From Pseudomonadota bacterium (GTDB taxonomy: Bacteria > Pseudomonadota > Gammaproteobacteria > Steroidobacterales > Steroidobacteraceae): 64,000 bases of DNA. Shown here piece after piece: positions 44,506 through 53,676 of this stretch. How positions within the stretch are numbered: position 1 is the first letter of the stretch; each line of letters starts with the position of its first letter. A program made the position numbers and the translations under genes. The notes under the pieces were generated by a model. That model searched no databases and was not told the DNA's origin. It saw only the letters and a program-made list of their open reading frames with translations. The DNA is taken from NCBI GenBank assembly GCA_021808195.1, contig JAKBCE010000008.1, positions 62,001 to 126,000 on the forward strand, read 5' to 3'.

Positions 44506-45569
44506 GAGCGCGTGCCGCCCTGCGGGCCCAGATAAACCGTCGCCGGCATCCCGAGGCGTAACGCATTGCGCGGATCACGCACGAAAACCCGGATCTCATA
44601 CACCAGACTGGTGCGCAGATCCGCGGTCTCGACGGTTTTCGGCGTGAACTCGGCCTCGGAGGAGATGAACCCGACCCAGCCGCTGAAGCGCCGGTGCGGG
44701 AAGCCGTCCACCGCGACGGTCGCGCTCATGCCCGGACGCACGCGGACCAGGTCCGACTCGGGAATGTAGGCGCGGACCCATTTCGGGTTGGTGATCGCGA
44801 GCGTCAACACGGTACGCTGCGGGGAGGCCATATCGCCCGGCTCAGCCTCGCGGCTGCGCACCACGGCAGCAAGTGGCGCGCGCAGCTGTGCATCGGCGAG
44901 TTCCCGACGCAGCAACGCCACCTGGGCCCGATCGGCCGCGAGCAAAGCGGCGGCCTGCGCAATGTCCTCGCGGCGCGGCCCGAGCAGCGCCAGATGCAAC
45001 GCTTCGCGCGCAACGCGGGTTCGCGCCGTGGCGACGGCGGCAGTGGCCTGGGCGTCGGTCACATCCTGACGGCTCACCGCGCGCCCGGCGGAGCGGTGGA
45101 ACACTCGCAGCACGCGCGCATACTGCACGAGCGCCTGCTGTTGCTGCGCGCGCGCCAAATCCCAGTTGGCGCGCGCCTGGGCAATTTCCTCTGGCCGGCT
45201 GCCGTGCCGCAACCGCTCGAGCACTGCGCGTTCGGCGGCGGCACGCGCTTCGGCCTGCGCGAGCAGGGGGCGCAACCGGCTGGTGTCGAGCCTCGCCAGG
45301 ACCTCCCCGCGGTGCACCGGATCGCCCTCCTGGACCGCTACGCTCTCGATCCGTCCGCTGTCGTTGAAGGCGAGCTCGACCTCGCGCAAATCCACGTTGC
45401 CGTAAAGGACGATCGGCTGCGGACCGCTCCGCCGGCCGACGTACCACCACCCGCCGAGGGCAAACGCGGCGAGCGCGAGCGCGCTCAGCAGCAGCCAGCG
45501 CACGGGCCGGCGGCGCGCCAGCGCCTCGGCACCACCGGCCGACCCAGAGCCCGAAGAGGATTCAGTCAC
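44502..45569 (-). CDS. HlyD-type membrane-fusion protein (YbhG-like)
   Basis: The 355-residue periplasmic adaptor has one N-terminal membrane helix (WLLLSALALAAFALGGWWYVG), a biotinyl-lipoyl half (IESVAVQEGDPVHRGEVLARLD), a long coiled coil and a beta-barrel. The start is a GTG at 45569 with AGGAG eight bases upstream; longer frames upstream cross the divergent regulator and are rejected. It is the first gene of the exporter operon, bridging the inner-membrane ABC complex to the NodT channel. Confidence 0.9.
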   Translation of the reverse strand: MTESSSGSGSAGGAEALARRRPVRWLLLSALALAAFALGGWWYVGRRSGPQPIVLYGNVDLREVELAFNDSGRIESVAVQEGDPVHRGEVLARLDTSRLRPLLAQAEARAAAERAVLERLRHGSRPEEIAQARANWDLARAQQQQALVQYARVLRVFHRSAGRAVSRQDVTDAQATAAVATARTRVAREALHLALLGPRREDIAQAAALLAADRAQVALLRRELADAQLRAPLAAVVRSREAEPGDMASPQRTVLTLAITNPKWVRAYIPESDLVRVRPGMSATVAVDGFPHRRFSGWVGFISSEAEFTPKTVETADLRTSLVYEIRVFVRDPRNALRLGMPATVYLGPQGGTRS

Positions 45570-45597
45570 GACCGCACTCCTGGATTGGAATGTCAAT

Positions 45598-45635
45598 TTT
45601 CTATCGCTTGATAGTTTTCTGTCAACTGATACAAT
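45598..45635. promoter_or_regulatory. Overlapping divergent promoters with CecR-type inverted repeat
   Basis: Plus strand: TTGATA (45608-45613), 16 bp, TACAAT (45630-45635) for the TetR gene. Minus strand: TTGACA (45620-45625), 16 bp, TAGAAA (45598-45603) for the exporter operon. The two overlap, and between them CTATC-GCTT-GATAG (45601-45614) is a perfect inverted repeat able to bind a TetR dimer. One bound repressor would silence both directions. Confidence 0.6.
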
Positions 45636-45680
45636 TTTTGGCATTCGTCCAGGCTCCTCCGACGTTGCGCCTTGACCACC

Positions 45681-46400
45681 ATGGATACCGCCCCGCCCCG
45701 ACGTACCCGCCGCGCACCGGCTGCCCAGAGCCCGCGCCGCCGCGCCGCGCGCGGCCACTACGCCTGCGGGGAAGACACTCGGCGGCGAATCCTCGAGACT
45801 GCCGTCACGCTGTTTGCGCAGCTCGGCTTCCAGGGTGCCTCGACGCGCGCGATTGCGCAGCGTGCCCGGGTCAGCCTGCCTGCCCTGCAGTACTACTTCG
45901 GCGGCAAGGACGGACTGCACCGCGCCTGCATCGAGTACGTCACCGAGGATGTGCGGGTCCGGCTCGAGCCGCAGATCGAGCGGACGCGCGCACAGCTGCA
46001 AGCCGGTCCGCTCGCACGCGCCGAGCTGCTCGCGCTGCTGCGCAACCTGCTCGAGCCGCTGCTCGAGGAGCTGGCCACCGACCGCCCCGAGAGTTGGGCG
46101 CTGTTCTTCGCCCGCGCTCAGACTGAGCACAATGAGGCGTTCGCAGCCATGCACCAGCGCATCGGCGGGCGCCTGATCACGCTCATCACCGAGATCGTCA
46201 CGCGACTGCTCGGGCCGCAGCACGGCGCTGCGGAGGGACAGATTCGTGCCGCAGCCATCCTCGGCCAGGCCACGCTGGTGCGCCGCTCGCGTCCACTGCT
46301 CTTGAAGACGCTGGGCTGGCCGGATTTCGCCGGGCAACGCCTGAGTCTGCTGAAGGATGTTCTGTGGCGCAGCATCGAGGCGAGCCTCGGCGGGCCGTGA
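45681..46400 (+). CDS. TetR-family regulator (CecR-like)
   Basis: The 239 residues have an N-terminal basic tail, then a TetR helix-turn-helix (ILETAVTLFAQLGFQGASTRAIAQRARVS, quoted in part: LFAQLGFQGASTRAIAQRA) and a C-terminal domain of the DUF1956/CecR kind. In E. coli CecR (YbiH) sits next to and controls ybhGFSR; the same divergent arrangement is seen here. The ATG at 45681 was preferred to a TTG three codons upstream. It probably represses itself and the exporter and is released by a toxic ligand. Confidence 0.87.
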   Translation: MDTAPPRRTRRAPAAQSPRRRAARGHYACGEDTRRRILETAVTLFAQLGFQGASTRAIAQRARVSLPALQYYFGGKDGLHRACIEYVTEDVRVRLEPQIERTRAQLQAGPLARAELLALLRNLLEPLLEELATDRPESWALFFARAQTEHNEAFAAMHQRIGGRLITLITEIVTRLLGPQHGAAEGQIRAAAILGQATLVRRSRPLLLKTLGWPDFAGQRLSLLKDVLWRSIEASLGGP

Positions 46401-46464
46401 GCCGACACTCGCACGGGGCCGCGGTGCGCGGTACGATGCCCCCGCCGCCTGCCTAAGACCCACC

Positions 46465-47301
46465 GTGCCGCACGCGAACGACCCAACCCGACCTTCCAGC
46501 GGGGCAAGCCCGCCGACTGAGATACCCGAGACGCTGTTTCGCGCCGGCGACCCGGACTTCATGACATCGCTTGCGCGGGGGCTTCACGTCATCCGCGCAT
46601 TTGCCGGTGTCGACCGGCGGTTGACGATCGCCGACGTGAGCCGCGCCACGGGCCTGACGCGCGCGGTCGTACGACGCTGCCTATACACGCTCTGTGAGCT
46701 CGGCTACGCGGCGTGTGACGGGCGAACCTTTCACCTGCAACCGCGCGTACTGAGCCTCGGCTACGCGTATCTGTCCACCGCGCCGATCGCCATCGCCGCC
46801 CAGCCCATTCTGCAGGCGCTGAGCGAACACACCGGCGAGGCGACCACGGTCGCCGTCCTCGATGAGGGCATGGTCGTTTACGTGGCGCGCGCGGCAACCC
46901 CGCGCATCATGTCGGTGACGCTCGGGGTCGGCAGCCGCCTGCAGACCTACTGCACTGCCCTCGGTCGGGTGCTGCTGGCGAGTCTGCCGCCGGCGCAGGC
47001 GGCCGCCGAGCTCGCGCGCACCGAATTCACCGCACACACCCGCTTCACGGTCACCTCGCCCGAGCGACTGCTCGCGATCCTCGCCGAGGTGCGCGCAGAA
47101 GGTTTCGCGCTCAACGATCAGGAGCTCGAGATCGGGCTGCGCTCAATCGCCGTGCCGGTGCGCAACGTCATCGGCGTCACCGTGGCGGCCATGAACGTCA
47201 GCGCGCAGGCCTCGCGGCTCTCGCTGCGCGAGCTGATCGACACCACACTGCCGGCGCTGCGTGCAGCGGCCGAGCGGCTGGGCGCCCAGCTTCCCCCGTA
47301 G
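46465..47301 (+). CDS. IclR-family transcriptional regulator (PcaR/PobR-like)
   Basis: The regulator has 278 residues from a GTG at 46465, or 246 from the ATG at 46561. The winged helix (MTSLARGLHVIRAFAG, LTIADVSRATGLTRAVVRRCL) is preceded by the 'DPDF' segment usual in PcaR/PcaU/PobR proteins, which favours the longer form. The C-terminal effector domain has the family signature near IGLRSIAVPVRN. Such proteins activate beta-ketoadipate or related aromatic-acid genes, but no such genes are beside it, so its target is unknown. Confidence 0.85.
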   Translation: MPHANDPTRPSSGASPPTEIPETLFRAGDPDFMTSLARGLHVIRAFAGVDRRLTIADVSRATGLTRAVVRRCLYTLCELGYAACDGRTFHLQPRVLSLGYAYLSTAPIAIAAQPILQALSEHTGEATTVAVLDEGMVVYVARAATPRIMSVTLGVGSRLQTYCTALGRVLLASLPPAQAAAELARTEFTAHTRFTVTSPERLLAILAEVRAEGFALNDQELEIGLRSIAVPVRNVIGVTVAAMNVSAQASRLSLRELIDTTLPALRAAAERLGAQLPP

Positions 47302-47348
47302 CGTCGTTTTCGGCGGCAGCGCACGGTCGCCACGCGTACACTGCGCGG

Positions 47349-47951
47349 ATGTTCCGCTCACTCACACCGGCCGTGCTCGGCCTCATCGTCGCGAACGTGG
47401 TGATCTTCCTGTTCGAGCAGGTGGCCCCCGGCTCGCTCATCTTGCGCTTTGCGCTCTGGCCACTCGGGCCGCAATTTCACATCTGGCAGCTGATCACCTA
47501 CGCCTTTTTGCATGCCACCTGGTGGCACATCTTCGGCAACATGTTCGGGCTGTTCGTGTTCGCGCCGGCGCTCGAGCAGTACTGGGGCCCGCGGCGCTTC
47601 CTGCTCTATTATTTCGTCTGCGTGATTGCCGCGGCGCTCACCGAGATCGCCGTGCTGCACGCGACCGGCAGCCACGAACCGACGATCGGCGCCTCCGGCG
47701 GGGTATTCGGCGTACTGCTCGCCTTCGCCATGCTCTTCCCGCGCGCTCAGCTGCTGTTGCTGCTGCCGCCGATCCCGATGCCCGCCTGGCTGTTTGTCTC
47801 GCTCTACGGGCTCCTTGAGTTGTTCTTCGGCGTCACCGGCACCGAGCCCGGCATCGGCCACTTCGCCCACCTCGGCGGTATGCTCGGCGGGGCGATCATG
47901 ATGCTCTATTGGCGTACGCGCGCCGGCAGCGGCGGGTGGCGACCCCGGTAG
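47349..47951 (+). CDS. Rhomboid-family intramembrane serine protease
   Basis: The 200-residue membrane protein has six helices. It has the HxxxN element WWHIFGNMFGL in helix 2, the catalytic serine in GASGGVFG (helix 4) and the catalytic histidine in GHFAHLGGMLGG (helix 6). The Ser-His dyad is complete, so it should be active. It cleaves membrane proteins within the bilayer; substrates are unknown. It lies 54 bp upstream of the Gld-like ABC genes on the same strand and may be co-transcribed with them. Confidence 0.9.
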   Translation: MFRSLTPAVLGLIVANVVIFLFEQVAPGSLILRFALWPLGPQFHIWQLITYAFLHATWWHIFGNMFGLFVFAPALEQYWGPRRFLLYYFVCVIAAALTEIAVLHATGSHEPTIGASGGVFGVLLAFAMLFPRAQLLLLLPPIPMPAWLFVSLYGLLELFFGVTGTEPGIGHFAHLGGMLGGAIMMLYWRTRAGSGGWRPR

Positions 47952-48004
47952 CGGGAACTTTATCCCCCGCGCGTAACTCTATGGCTGCCGGGGAAGGAGG
48001 CGCC

Positions 48005-48928
48005 ATGATCAAGACCGAGCATCTGTGCAAGCGCTACCCGGCGGTGACGGCCGTCGAGGACGTTACCTTTGAGGTTCGTCCCGGGGAGGTACTCGGCTTC
48101 CTCGGCCCGAACGGTGCCGGCAAAACAACCACGATGCGCATGCTGGCCGGATTTGTCACGCCAACCACGGGCCGGGCGAGCATCTGCGGCCATGACGTCG
48201 AGAGCGCGCCGCTCGCGGCGCGCCAGTGCCTCGGCTACCTGCCCGAGGGTGCCCCGAGCTACGGCGAGATGCGCGTCGCGGCCTTTCTCGAATTCATCGC
48301 CGAGCTGCGCCGTCTCGAGCCGACCCGCAAACGTGTGCGCCTCGAGTACGTCACCGAGCGACTGCAGCTCGCGAGCGTTCTCGAGCGGCCGATCGAAACG
48401 CTCTCCAAGGGCTTCCGACGGCGCGTCGGCCTGGCGCAGGCGATCATCCACGATCCACCGGTGCTGATTCTCGATGAGCCGACCGACGGGCTCGATCCGA
48501 ACCAGAAGCACGAGGTCCGTACGCTGATCGAGGAGATGGCGCGGGAGAAAATCATCGTCATCTCGACGCACATCCTCGAAGAGGTCGCCGCGGTGTGCAC
48601 GCGCGCGATCATCATCGCCCGCGGCCGCATCGTCGCGGACGACACGCCGCTGCAGCTTGCCACCCGCTCGCGCTATCACAACGCAGTCTCCCTGCAGCTC
48701 GCACACACCGAGCAACTGGCGGCCGCCCGGGCGGCGCTCGCGGCGCTGCCGAGCGTCGCCACCGTCGAGGTGAGCGAGCGCGAAGCGCGCCTGACTGCAC
48801 TGCCGCGCGCCGGGGAGCTCATTCTGCAGGACGTCGCCTCGCTCGCGACGAGCCAGGGACTGCAGCTGAAGGAGCTGCACCTGGAGTCCGGGCGGCTCGA
48901 CGAAGTGTTTCGCACCATCACCGCCTGA
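48005..48928 (+). CDS. ABC transporter ATP-binding protein (GldA/NatA-like)
   Basis: The 307-residue single NBD has Walker A LGPNGAGKTTTMRML, signature LSKGFRRRVGLAQ and Walker B LILDEPTDGLDPNQ. A C-terminal extension of about 80 residues (from AHTEQLAAARAAL) is typical of the CcmA/GldA group. The ATG at 48005 follows a strong ribosome site (GGAAGGAGG). It heads a four-gene unit with an ABC-2 permease, a GldG-like protein and a DUF4340 protein. Confidence 0.92.
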   Translation: MIKTEHLCKRYPAVTAVEDVTFEVRPGEVLGFLGPNGAGKTTTMRMLAGFVTPTTGRASICGHDVESAPLAARQCLGYLPEGAPSYGEMRVAAFLEFIAELRRLEPTRKRVRLEYVTERLQLASVLERPIETLSKGFRRRVGLAQAIIHDPPVLILDEPTDGLDPNQKHEVRTLIEEMAREKIIVISTHILEEVAAVCTRAIIIARGRIVADDTPLQLATRSRYHNAVSLQLAHTEQLAAARAALAALPSVATVEVSEREARLTALPRAGELILQDVASLATSQGLQLKELHLESGRLDEVFRTITA

Positions 48929-48948
48929 GAACACATCCGGGAGGATTC

Positions 48949-49683
48949 ATGCGCAACGTGGCACTGATCCTGCGCCGCGAGCTCGCGAGTTATTTCGCGA
49001 CGCCGCTCGCCTATGTATTCATCTTCATCTTCCTGGTGCTCGCCAATGCCTTCACGTTCTACGTGGGGGATTTCTACCAGCGCGGCCAGGCGGATCTGCG
49101 GCCGTTCTTTCTGTTCCATCCGTGGTTGTACCTGTTTCTGATTCCGGCGCTCACCATGAAGCTGTGGGCCGAGGAGCGCAAATCCGGCAGCATCGAGCTG
49201 CTGATGACCCTGCCGGTGAAGGTCTGGGAAGCGGTTTTCGGCAAGTTCCTCGCCGCCTGGCTCTTTACCGGCCTCGCCCTTGCGCTCACGTTCCCGATCT
49301 GGATCACCGTCAATTATCTCGGCAGCCCTGACAACGGCGTCATCCTCGCCTCCTATCTCGGCAGTCTGCTGCTCGCTGGCGGCTTTCTCGCCATCGGCTC
49401 GTGCATGTCGGCGCTGACACGCAACCAAGTGGTGGCATTCATCCTCGGGGTTGCCGCATGTTTCGTGCTGCTGCTTGCCGGTTATCCTCTGGTGCTCGAT
49501 GCCTTCCGCGGCTGGGCGCCGGTCACACTGATCGAGGCGGTCGCCTCGCTGTCGCTGCTGACGCATTTTCAGTCGATCACCCGCGGTGTGCTCGAGGCAC
49601 GTGACGTGTTGTATTTCGCCATGCTGATCGGCTTTTTCCTGTTTGCGACTACCGTCGCGATCGAACTGCGCAAGGCGGACTAG
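48949..49683 (+). CDS. ABC-2 permease (GldF-like)
   Basis: The 244 residues form six helices. RRELASYFATPLAYVFIFIF at the start and KLWAEERKSGSIELLMTLPV as the coupling segment match GldF/NosY-type permeases. The ATG at 48949 has GGGAGG upstream, and the gene ends 9 bp before the GldG-like gene. In gliding Bacteroidota, GldAFG form an ABC complex; in proteobacteria the same module occurs without gliding, and its cargo is unknown. Confidence 0.9.
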   Translation: MRNVALILRRELASYFATPLAYVFIFIFLVLANAFTFYVGDFYQRGQADLRPFFLFHPWLYLFLIPALTMKLWAEERKSGSIELLMTLPVKVWEAVFGKFLAAWLFTGLALALTFPIWITVNYLGSPDNGVILASYLGSLLLAGGFLAIGSCMSALTRNQVVAFILGVAACFVLLLAGYPLVLDAFRGWAPVTLIEAVASLSLLTHFQSITRGVLEARDVLYFAMLIGFFLFATTVAIELRKAD

Positions 49684-49692
49684 GAGCGCGTC

Positions 49693-51567
49693 ATGCTGAA
49701 ACGCTCGACTATCGGCTGGGGCTCGGTGGGCGCGCTCGCGCTGCTACTCATCGGCCTGACCATCATCTTCAACACGGTGCTCGCGGGCTGGCAGATCGAC
49801 CTTACCCAGCACCATCTGTATACGCTCTCGAAGGGCACACGACGTATCCTGAAGGGCATCCCGGAGCCGATCGATCTGTATTTCTTTTACTCACGCCGGG
49901 CCGCCGACAACGTTCCGCAGCTACGCGCCTACGGCGATCACGTCGAGAATTTCCTGCGCGAGATCGCCAACGACGCCGACGGCAAAATCCGCCTGCACAT
50001 CATCGATCCGCGCCCCTTCTCGGTGGAGGAGGACCGCGCCGCCGAGCTCGGCGTCACCGGCGCACCGCTGAACGCAGCCGGCAGCAAGTTCTATTTCGGG
50101 CTTGCCGGCACGAACTCCACCAATGGTCATCAGACCATTGCGTTCTTCAACCCGCAGAAGCAGCGCTTCCTCGAGTACGACGTCGCGAAGCTGATCTACC
50201 GCCTCGCCCATCCGCAAAAGCCGCTCGTCGAGTGGTACTCGAGCCTGCCCATGAGCGGTGGGTTCAACCCGCAGAGCGGCCAGATGCGCCAGCCCTGGCT
50301 CGTGTACCGACAGGCCTCCCAGCTCTATAACCTGCAGACGCTCGCGCCCGGGAGTGCGGTGATTCCGAAGGACACCCGAGTGCTGGTGCTCGCCGATCCG
50401 ACCCACGTCCCGGCGGCCACGCGGTTCGCCATCGATCAGTACGCGCTCGCCGGCGGGCACATCATCGCATTCGTCGATCCGCTGGCCGAGGCCGCCAGCA
50501 CCCCGGGCGCGCCCCCGGCGAGCCCCGGCGAGGGCATGGCGAAGTTGCTCGCCTCCTGGGGCGTACGCTTCAATCCCGCACAAGTGATCGCCGACCGCTC
50601 CCTGGCCCTCAACGTGGCCGCCGCCGACGGCGCCCCAACGCTCGACCCGGTGATCATCGGACTCGGCCGCGCCGAGATGTCCCAGCACGACGTGATCACC
50701 GCCGGCCTGTCGAACATCAACCTCGATACCGCCGGATACCTCCAGCCCATCGCGGCGGCCGGCACCACCTTCAAGCCGCTGCTCTGGAGCAACACCGATG
50801 CCGGACCGGTCGCGACCGAGACGCTCGCCGGCGCCTTCAATCCGGCCAGTCTGCTGCAGGGATTCAAGCCCACCGGCAAGCGTTACACCCTCGGCGCTCG
50901 CGTCACCGGCAAGGTGAACAGCGCCTTCCCGGACGGGCCGCCCGCAGGGGTGAAGTTGCCCGTCGGCACCCCACTGCTCAAGCGCGCGCTCAAACCGCTG
51001 CATCTGCTCGTGTTCGCCGATTCGGACATGCTGGCCGACTTTCTCTGGGTGCACCATCTCGATCTGTTCGGTCAGAGTCTGCCCGAGGCCTGGGCAAGCA
51101 ACGGCGATCTGGTGCTGAATGCGCTCGATAATCTCGCCGGCAGCGACGATCTGATCAGCGTGCGCGCCAAGGCGGGCTTCACGCGGCCCTTCACGCGGGT
51201 TGCGGCGCTACGGCATGCCGCCGAAGCACGCTATCGGGCCCAGCAGCAGCGGCTGCAGCAGGAGCTGCGGCAGACCGAACAGCAGTTGACGCTGCTGCAG
51301 ACCCGGCGCAACAACAAGTCCACCCTCATTCTCACCCCCGCGCAGCAGCGCGAGATCCAGCACTTCGAGGCCGAGCGGCTCTCCATCCGCAAGCGGCTGC
51401 GCGCCGTGCAGGCGGGCCTGGTCCGCAGCATCGATGCGCTCGGCACGGAATTGAAGGTCATCAACATCATCCTCATGCCGGCGGTGTTCGCGCTCGCAGC
51501 GCTCGCCGGCGCGGCGTTGCGCCGCCGTCGGCGCGACGCATCGCGAGGCAGCCGGGAGCAGTCATGA
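49693..51567 (+). CDS. GldG-family auxiliary ABC transporter protein
   Basis: The 624-residue protein has an N-terminal membrane helix (ALALLLIGLTIIFNTVLAG) and a large extracytoplasmic ABC_transp_aux domain. That domain starts IDLTQHHLYTLSKGTRRILK and includes a GATase/IFT-like part with VLVLADPTHVPAA. A coiled coil lies at about 510-590 and a final helix near 600. The topology places the bulk in the periplasm. It overlaps the DUF4340 gene by four bases (ATGA). Its role in the complex, perhaps substrate capture or envelope remodelling, is inferred only. Confidence 0.88.
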   Translation: MLKRSTIGWGSVGALALLLIGLTIIFNTVLAGWQIDLTQHHLYTLSKGTRRILKGIPEPIDLYFFYSRRAADNVPQLRAYGDHVENFLREIANDADGKIRLHIIDPRPFSVEEDRAAELGVTGAPLNAAGSKFYFGLAGTNSTNGHQTIAFFNPQKQRFLEYDVAKLIYRLAHPQKPLVEWYSSLPMSGGFNPQSGQMRQPWLVYRQASQLYNLQTLAPGSAVIPKDTRVLVLADPTHVPAATRFAIDQYALAGGHIIAFVDPLAEAASTPGAPPASPGEGMAKLLASWGVRFNPAQVIADRSLALNVAAADGAPTLDPVIIGLGRAEMSQHDVITAGLSNINLDTAGYLQPIAAAGTTFKPLLWSNTDAGPVATETLAGAFNPASLLQGFKPTGKRYTLGARVTGKVNSAFPDGPPAGVKLPVGTPLLKRALKPLHLLVFADSDMLADFLWVHHLDLFGQSLPEAWASNGDLVLNALDNLAGSDDLISVRAKAGFTRPFTRVAALRHAAEARYRAQQQRLQQELRQTEQQLTLLQTRRNNKSTLILTPAQQREIQHFEAERLSIRKRLRAVQAGLVRSIDALGTELKVINIILMPAVFALAALAGAALRRRRRDASRGSREQS

Positions 51568-52601
51568 ACCAACGCCAGCTCGGAATCCTCTTCGCCGCGA
51601 GCCTCACCGTGCTGGTGATTGCGGTGTGGGTCGCGCATCGGGCGCAGCGCGGCAGCGCCTCGATCGCCGGCACGACCGTGTTGCCCGGGCTCAGCGCGCA
51701 GCTCAACGCCGTCACCGAGGTGCGCATCCGCGGCGCCGGCGGCAAGCAGGTGACCCTCAGCAAGGGCGCCAAGCACTGGATGGTGCGCGAACGCGACTAC
51801 CCGGCGGACTCCGGCAAACTGCGCAAACTGCTGATCGATCTCGGCAACCTCAAGGCGATGGCGCGCAAGACGCGCCTGGCAAGCAACTACCCGGTGCTCG
51901 GCGTGCAGGCCGTGACCGCCGCCGGCGCCAGCGGCGTGCGCATCGACGTGCGCAGTCCTCAGCACACCTGGTCATTGATCGTCGGCCACACCAGTGGCGG
52001 CAGCGGCGTGTACGTCCGTCGGGTTGGTCATCGCCAGAGCCTGCTCGCCACACCGCTGGTGATGGCGGAGGCCAAGCCCGCCCAATGGCTCGCACCGATC
52101 ATCGTCGATGTGCGGCAACAGCAGGTGAAAAGCGTCGCCGAGCGCATCGCGGGCGAGCGGCCTTATCGCCTCGAGCGCACTGCGGCCACGGTGGCGAATT
52201 TCAGCGTGCTCGGCGTGCCGCCGGGCCGCAAGCTCGAGAGCCCGGGAGCCGCCGACCCGGTGGCGAGTGCGCTGGCAAATCTCACCCTGAGCGACGTGCG
52301 CAAGGCGGTACCGACGCCCAAGGGCATTCGCCTCTCGATGGCCGAATTCAAGACCTTTGACGGCCTGGCCGTCAGCGTAAGCGGCTATCGCGCCGCCGCG
52401 CACGGCCCGCACTACATCGAAATCAGCGCACAAGGCACCGGCAAGCAGGCCGCCGCCGAGGCGGCGCGCATCAATGCCCGCGTCGAGGGCTGGCAGTACC
52501 GCCTGCCCGCCTACAGCTACCAGCAGATTTTCCAGAAGCTCTCTGCACTGCTGCAACCGCTGCCGACGCACCGCACGGCGCGGCACAAGCCAGCCGCCTG
52601 A
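51564..52601 (+). CDS. DUF4340-domain periplasmic protein
   Basis: The 345 residues have an N-terminal helix that anchors the protein (LGILFAASLTVLVIAVWVA), then one or two DUF4340 repeats. The repeats are marked by the hallmark KGAKHWMVRERDYPADSGKLRKLL... pattern (lysine/tryptophan, then 'pad..k...ll') and the tail PLVMAEAKPAQWLAPIIVDV. DUF4340 genes commonly follow GldG-like genes, as here through an ATGA overlap. The function is unknown; a periplasmic partner of the ABC complex is likely. It is convergent with lptG. Confidence 0.88.
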   Translation: MNQRQLGILFAASLTVLVIAVWVAHRAQRGSASIAGTTVLPGLSAQLNAVTEVRIRGAGGKQVTLSKGAKHWMVRERDYPADSGKLRKLLIDLGNLKAMARKTRLASNYPVLGVQAVTAAGASGVRIDVRSPQHTWSLIVGHTSGGSGVYVRRVGHRQSLLATPLVMAEAKPAQWLAPIIVDVRQQQVKSVAERIAGERPYRLERTAATVANFSVLGVPPGRKLESPGAADPVASALANLTLSDVRKAVPTPKGIRLSMAEFKTFDGLAVSVSGYRAAAHGPHYIEISAQGTGKQAAAEAARINARVEGWQYRLPAYSYQQIFQKLSALLQPLPTHRTARHKPAA

Positions 52602-52608
52602 GGGTGGC

Positions 52609-53676
52609 TCAGCGCGCGCTCGCGAGCAGCAACAGCGTCACGGTCGCGAGCAGCGTCGTCGGCAACCAGGCGAGGATCACCGGGTCGAGGTGAAAGACGA
52701 TGGTGCCGCTCTCGATCAGCCGCTGCAGCAGAAAGAAGATCAGGCTGATGGCGAGCCCGAGGGTGGTCCGTGCGCCGGCCCCTGCCGAGCGCATCGAGCC
52801 CAGCACGAACGGTATCGCCAGCAGCACCGAGAACACGATCGCCACGGTGCGCGCGATGCGCGACCAGAACGCGAACACGTACTGGCCCGCGTCGATGGAG
52901 TTGGCGCGCAGATAGCCGATCAGCTGCCAGAGCGAGCCCAGGGTCATCTGCTCCGGATCCTGCACGGCGAAGCCGAGGAAACTGGCTGAAACGTTCGAGT
53001 GCAGCACCTTTCGCCCGCTCGGACGCACGGTGACCCGATCGCCGGTGAAGTGCGAAGCGGTGTAGTCATCGAGCAGCCAGCGATGGTGCCCCGCGGCCGT
53101 GGCGCGGGTCGCATGGCCGATGGCGAGCAGCTGATGGCTCGGGGAGAGCTCGAACACCTCCATGCCGCCGAATTGCCGCGAACTCGACTGGCGCGCGACG
53201 TTGAGGATCAAATCCCCATCGCGCACCCAGGCGCCGGTACCGCCGCCGAAACTGATGCTGTTGTACTGGTGAAAGACGCGCTCCTGACTGGCCGCCTCCT
53301 GCAGCTGCGGCGCGACGAACTCCCCGACCACCGCCTCGACGACGATCAGGATCAGCGCTGCAATCAGCGCCGCCCCCGCCAGCCGCGCCACCGACATACC
53401 GGTGGCGCGGATCACGGTGATCTCGCTGCCGCGCGCCAATGCCCCGAGCCCGATCAACGAGCCGATCATCGCGGTAATCGGCAGCAGCTGATAGGCCTGC
53501 TGCGGAATGTTGAGCACAGTGAACCAGAGCGCATCGGCGAGGGTGTAGTTTCCGACCCCGATGTCCCCCTGCTGGCTGATGAACGCGAACAGGCCGCCCA
53601 GCACCAAAAACACCGCCAGCACGAGCAGCACCGAACTGAGGATCGCGCGCACGATGTAGCGATCGAGAATGCTCAT
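52609..53676 (-). CDS. lptG: LPS export ABC permease LptG
   Basis: The 355-residue YjgP/YjgQ-family permease has six helices and a periplasmic beta-jellyroll-like domain (about 125-260). With LptF and LptB it extracts LPS from the inner membrane and feeds the LptCADE bridge. MSILDRYIVRAIL at the start and LARGSEITVIRATGMSVARL are typical. The ATG at 53676 overlaps the lptF stop by four bases (ATGA). The arrangement lptF-lptG divergent from pepA is conserved in gammaproteobacteria. Confidence 0.95.
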   Translation of the reverse strand: MSILDRYIVRAILSSVLLVLAVFLVLGGLFAFISQQGDIGVGNYTLADALWFTVLNIPQQAYQLLPITAMIGSLIGLGALARGSEITVIRATGMSVARLAGAALIAALILIVVEAVVGEFVAPQLQEAASQERVFHQYNSISFGGGTGAWVRDGDLILNVARQSSSRQFGGMEVFELSPSHQLLAIGHATRATAAGHHRWLLDDYTASHFTGDRVTVRPSGRKVLHSNVSASFLGFAVQDPEQMTLGSLWQLIGYLRANSIDAGQYVFAFWSRIARTVAIVFSVLLAIPFVLGSMRSAGAGARTTLGLAISLIFFLLQRLIESGTIVFHLDPVILAWLPTTLLATVTLLLLASAR

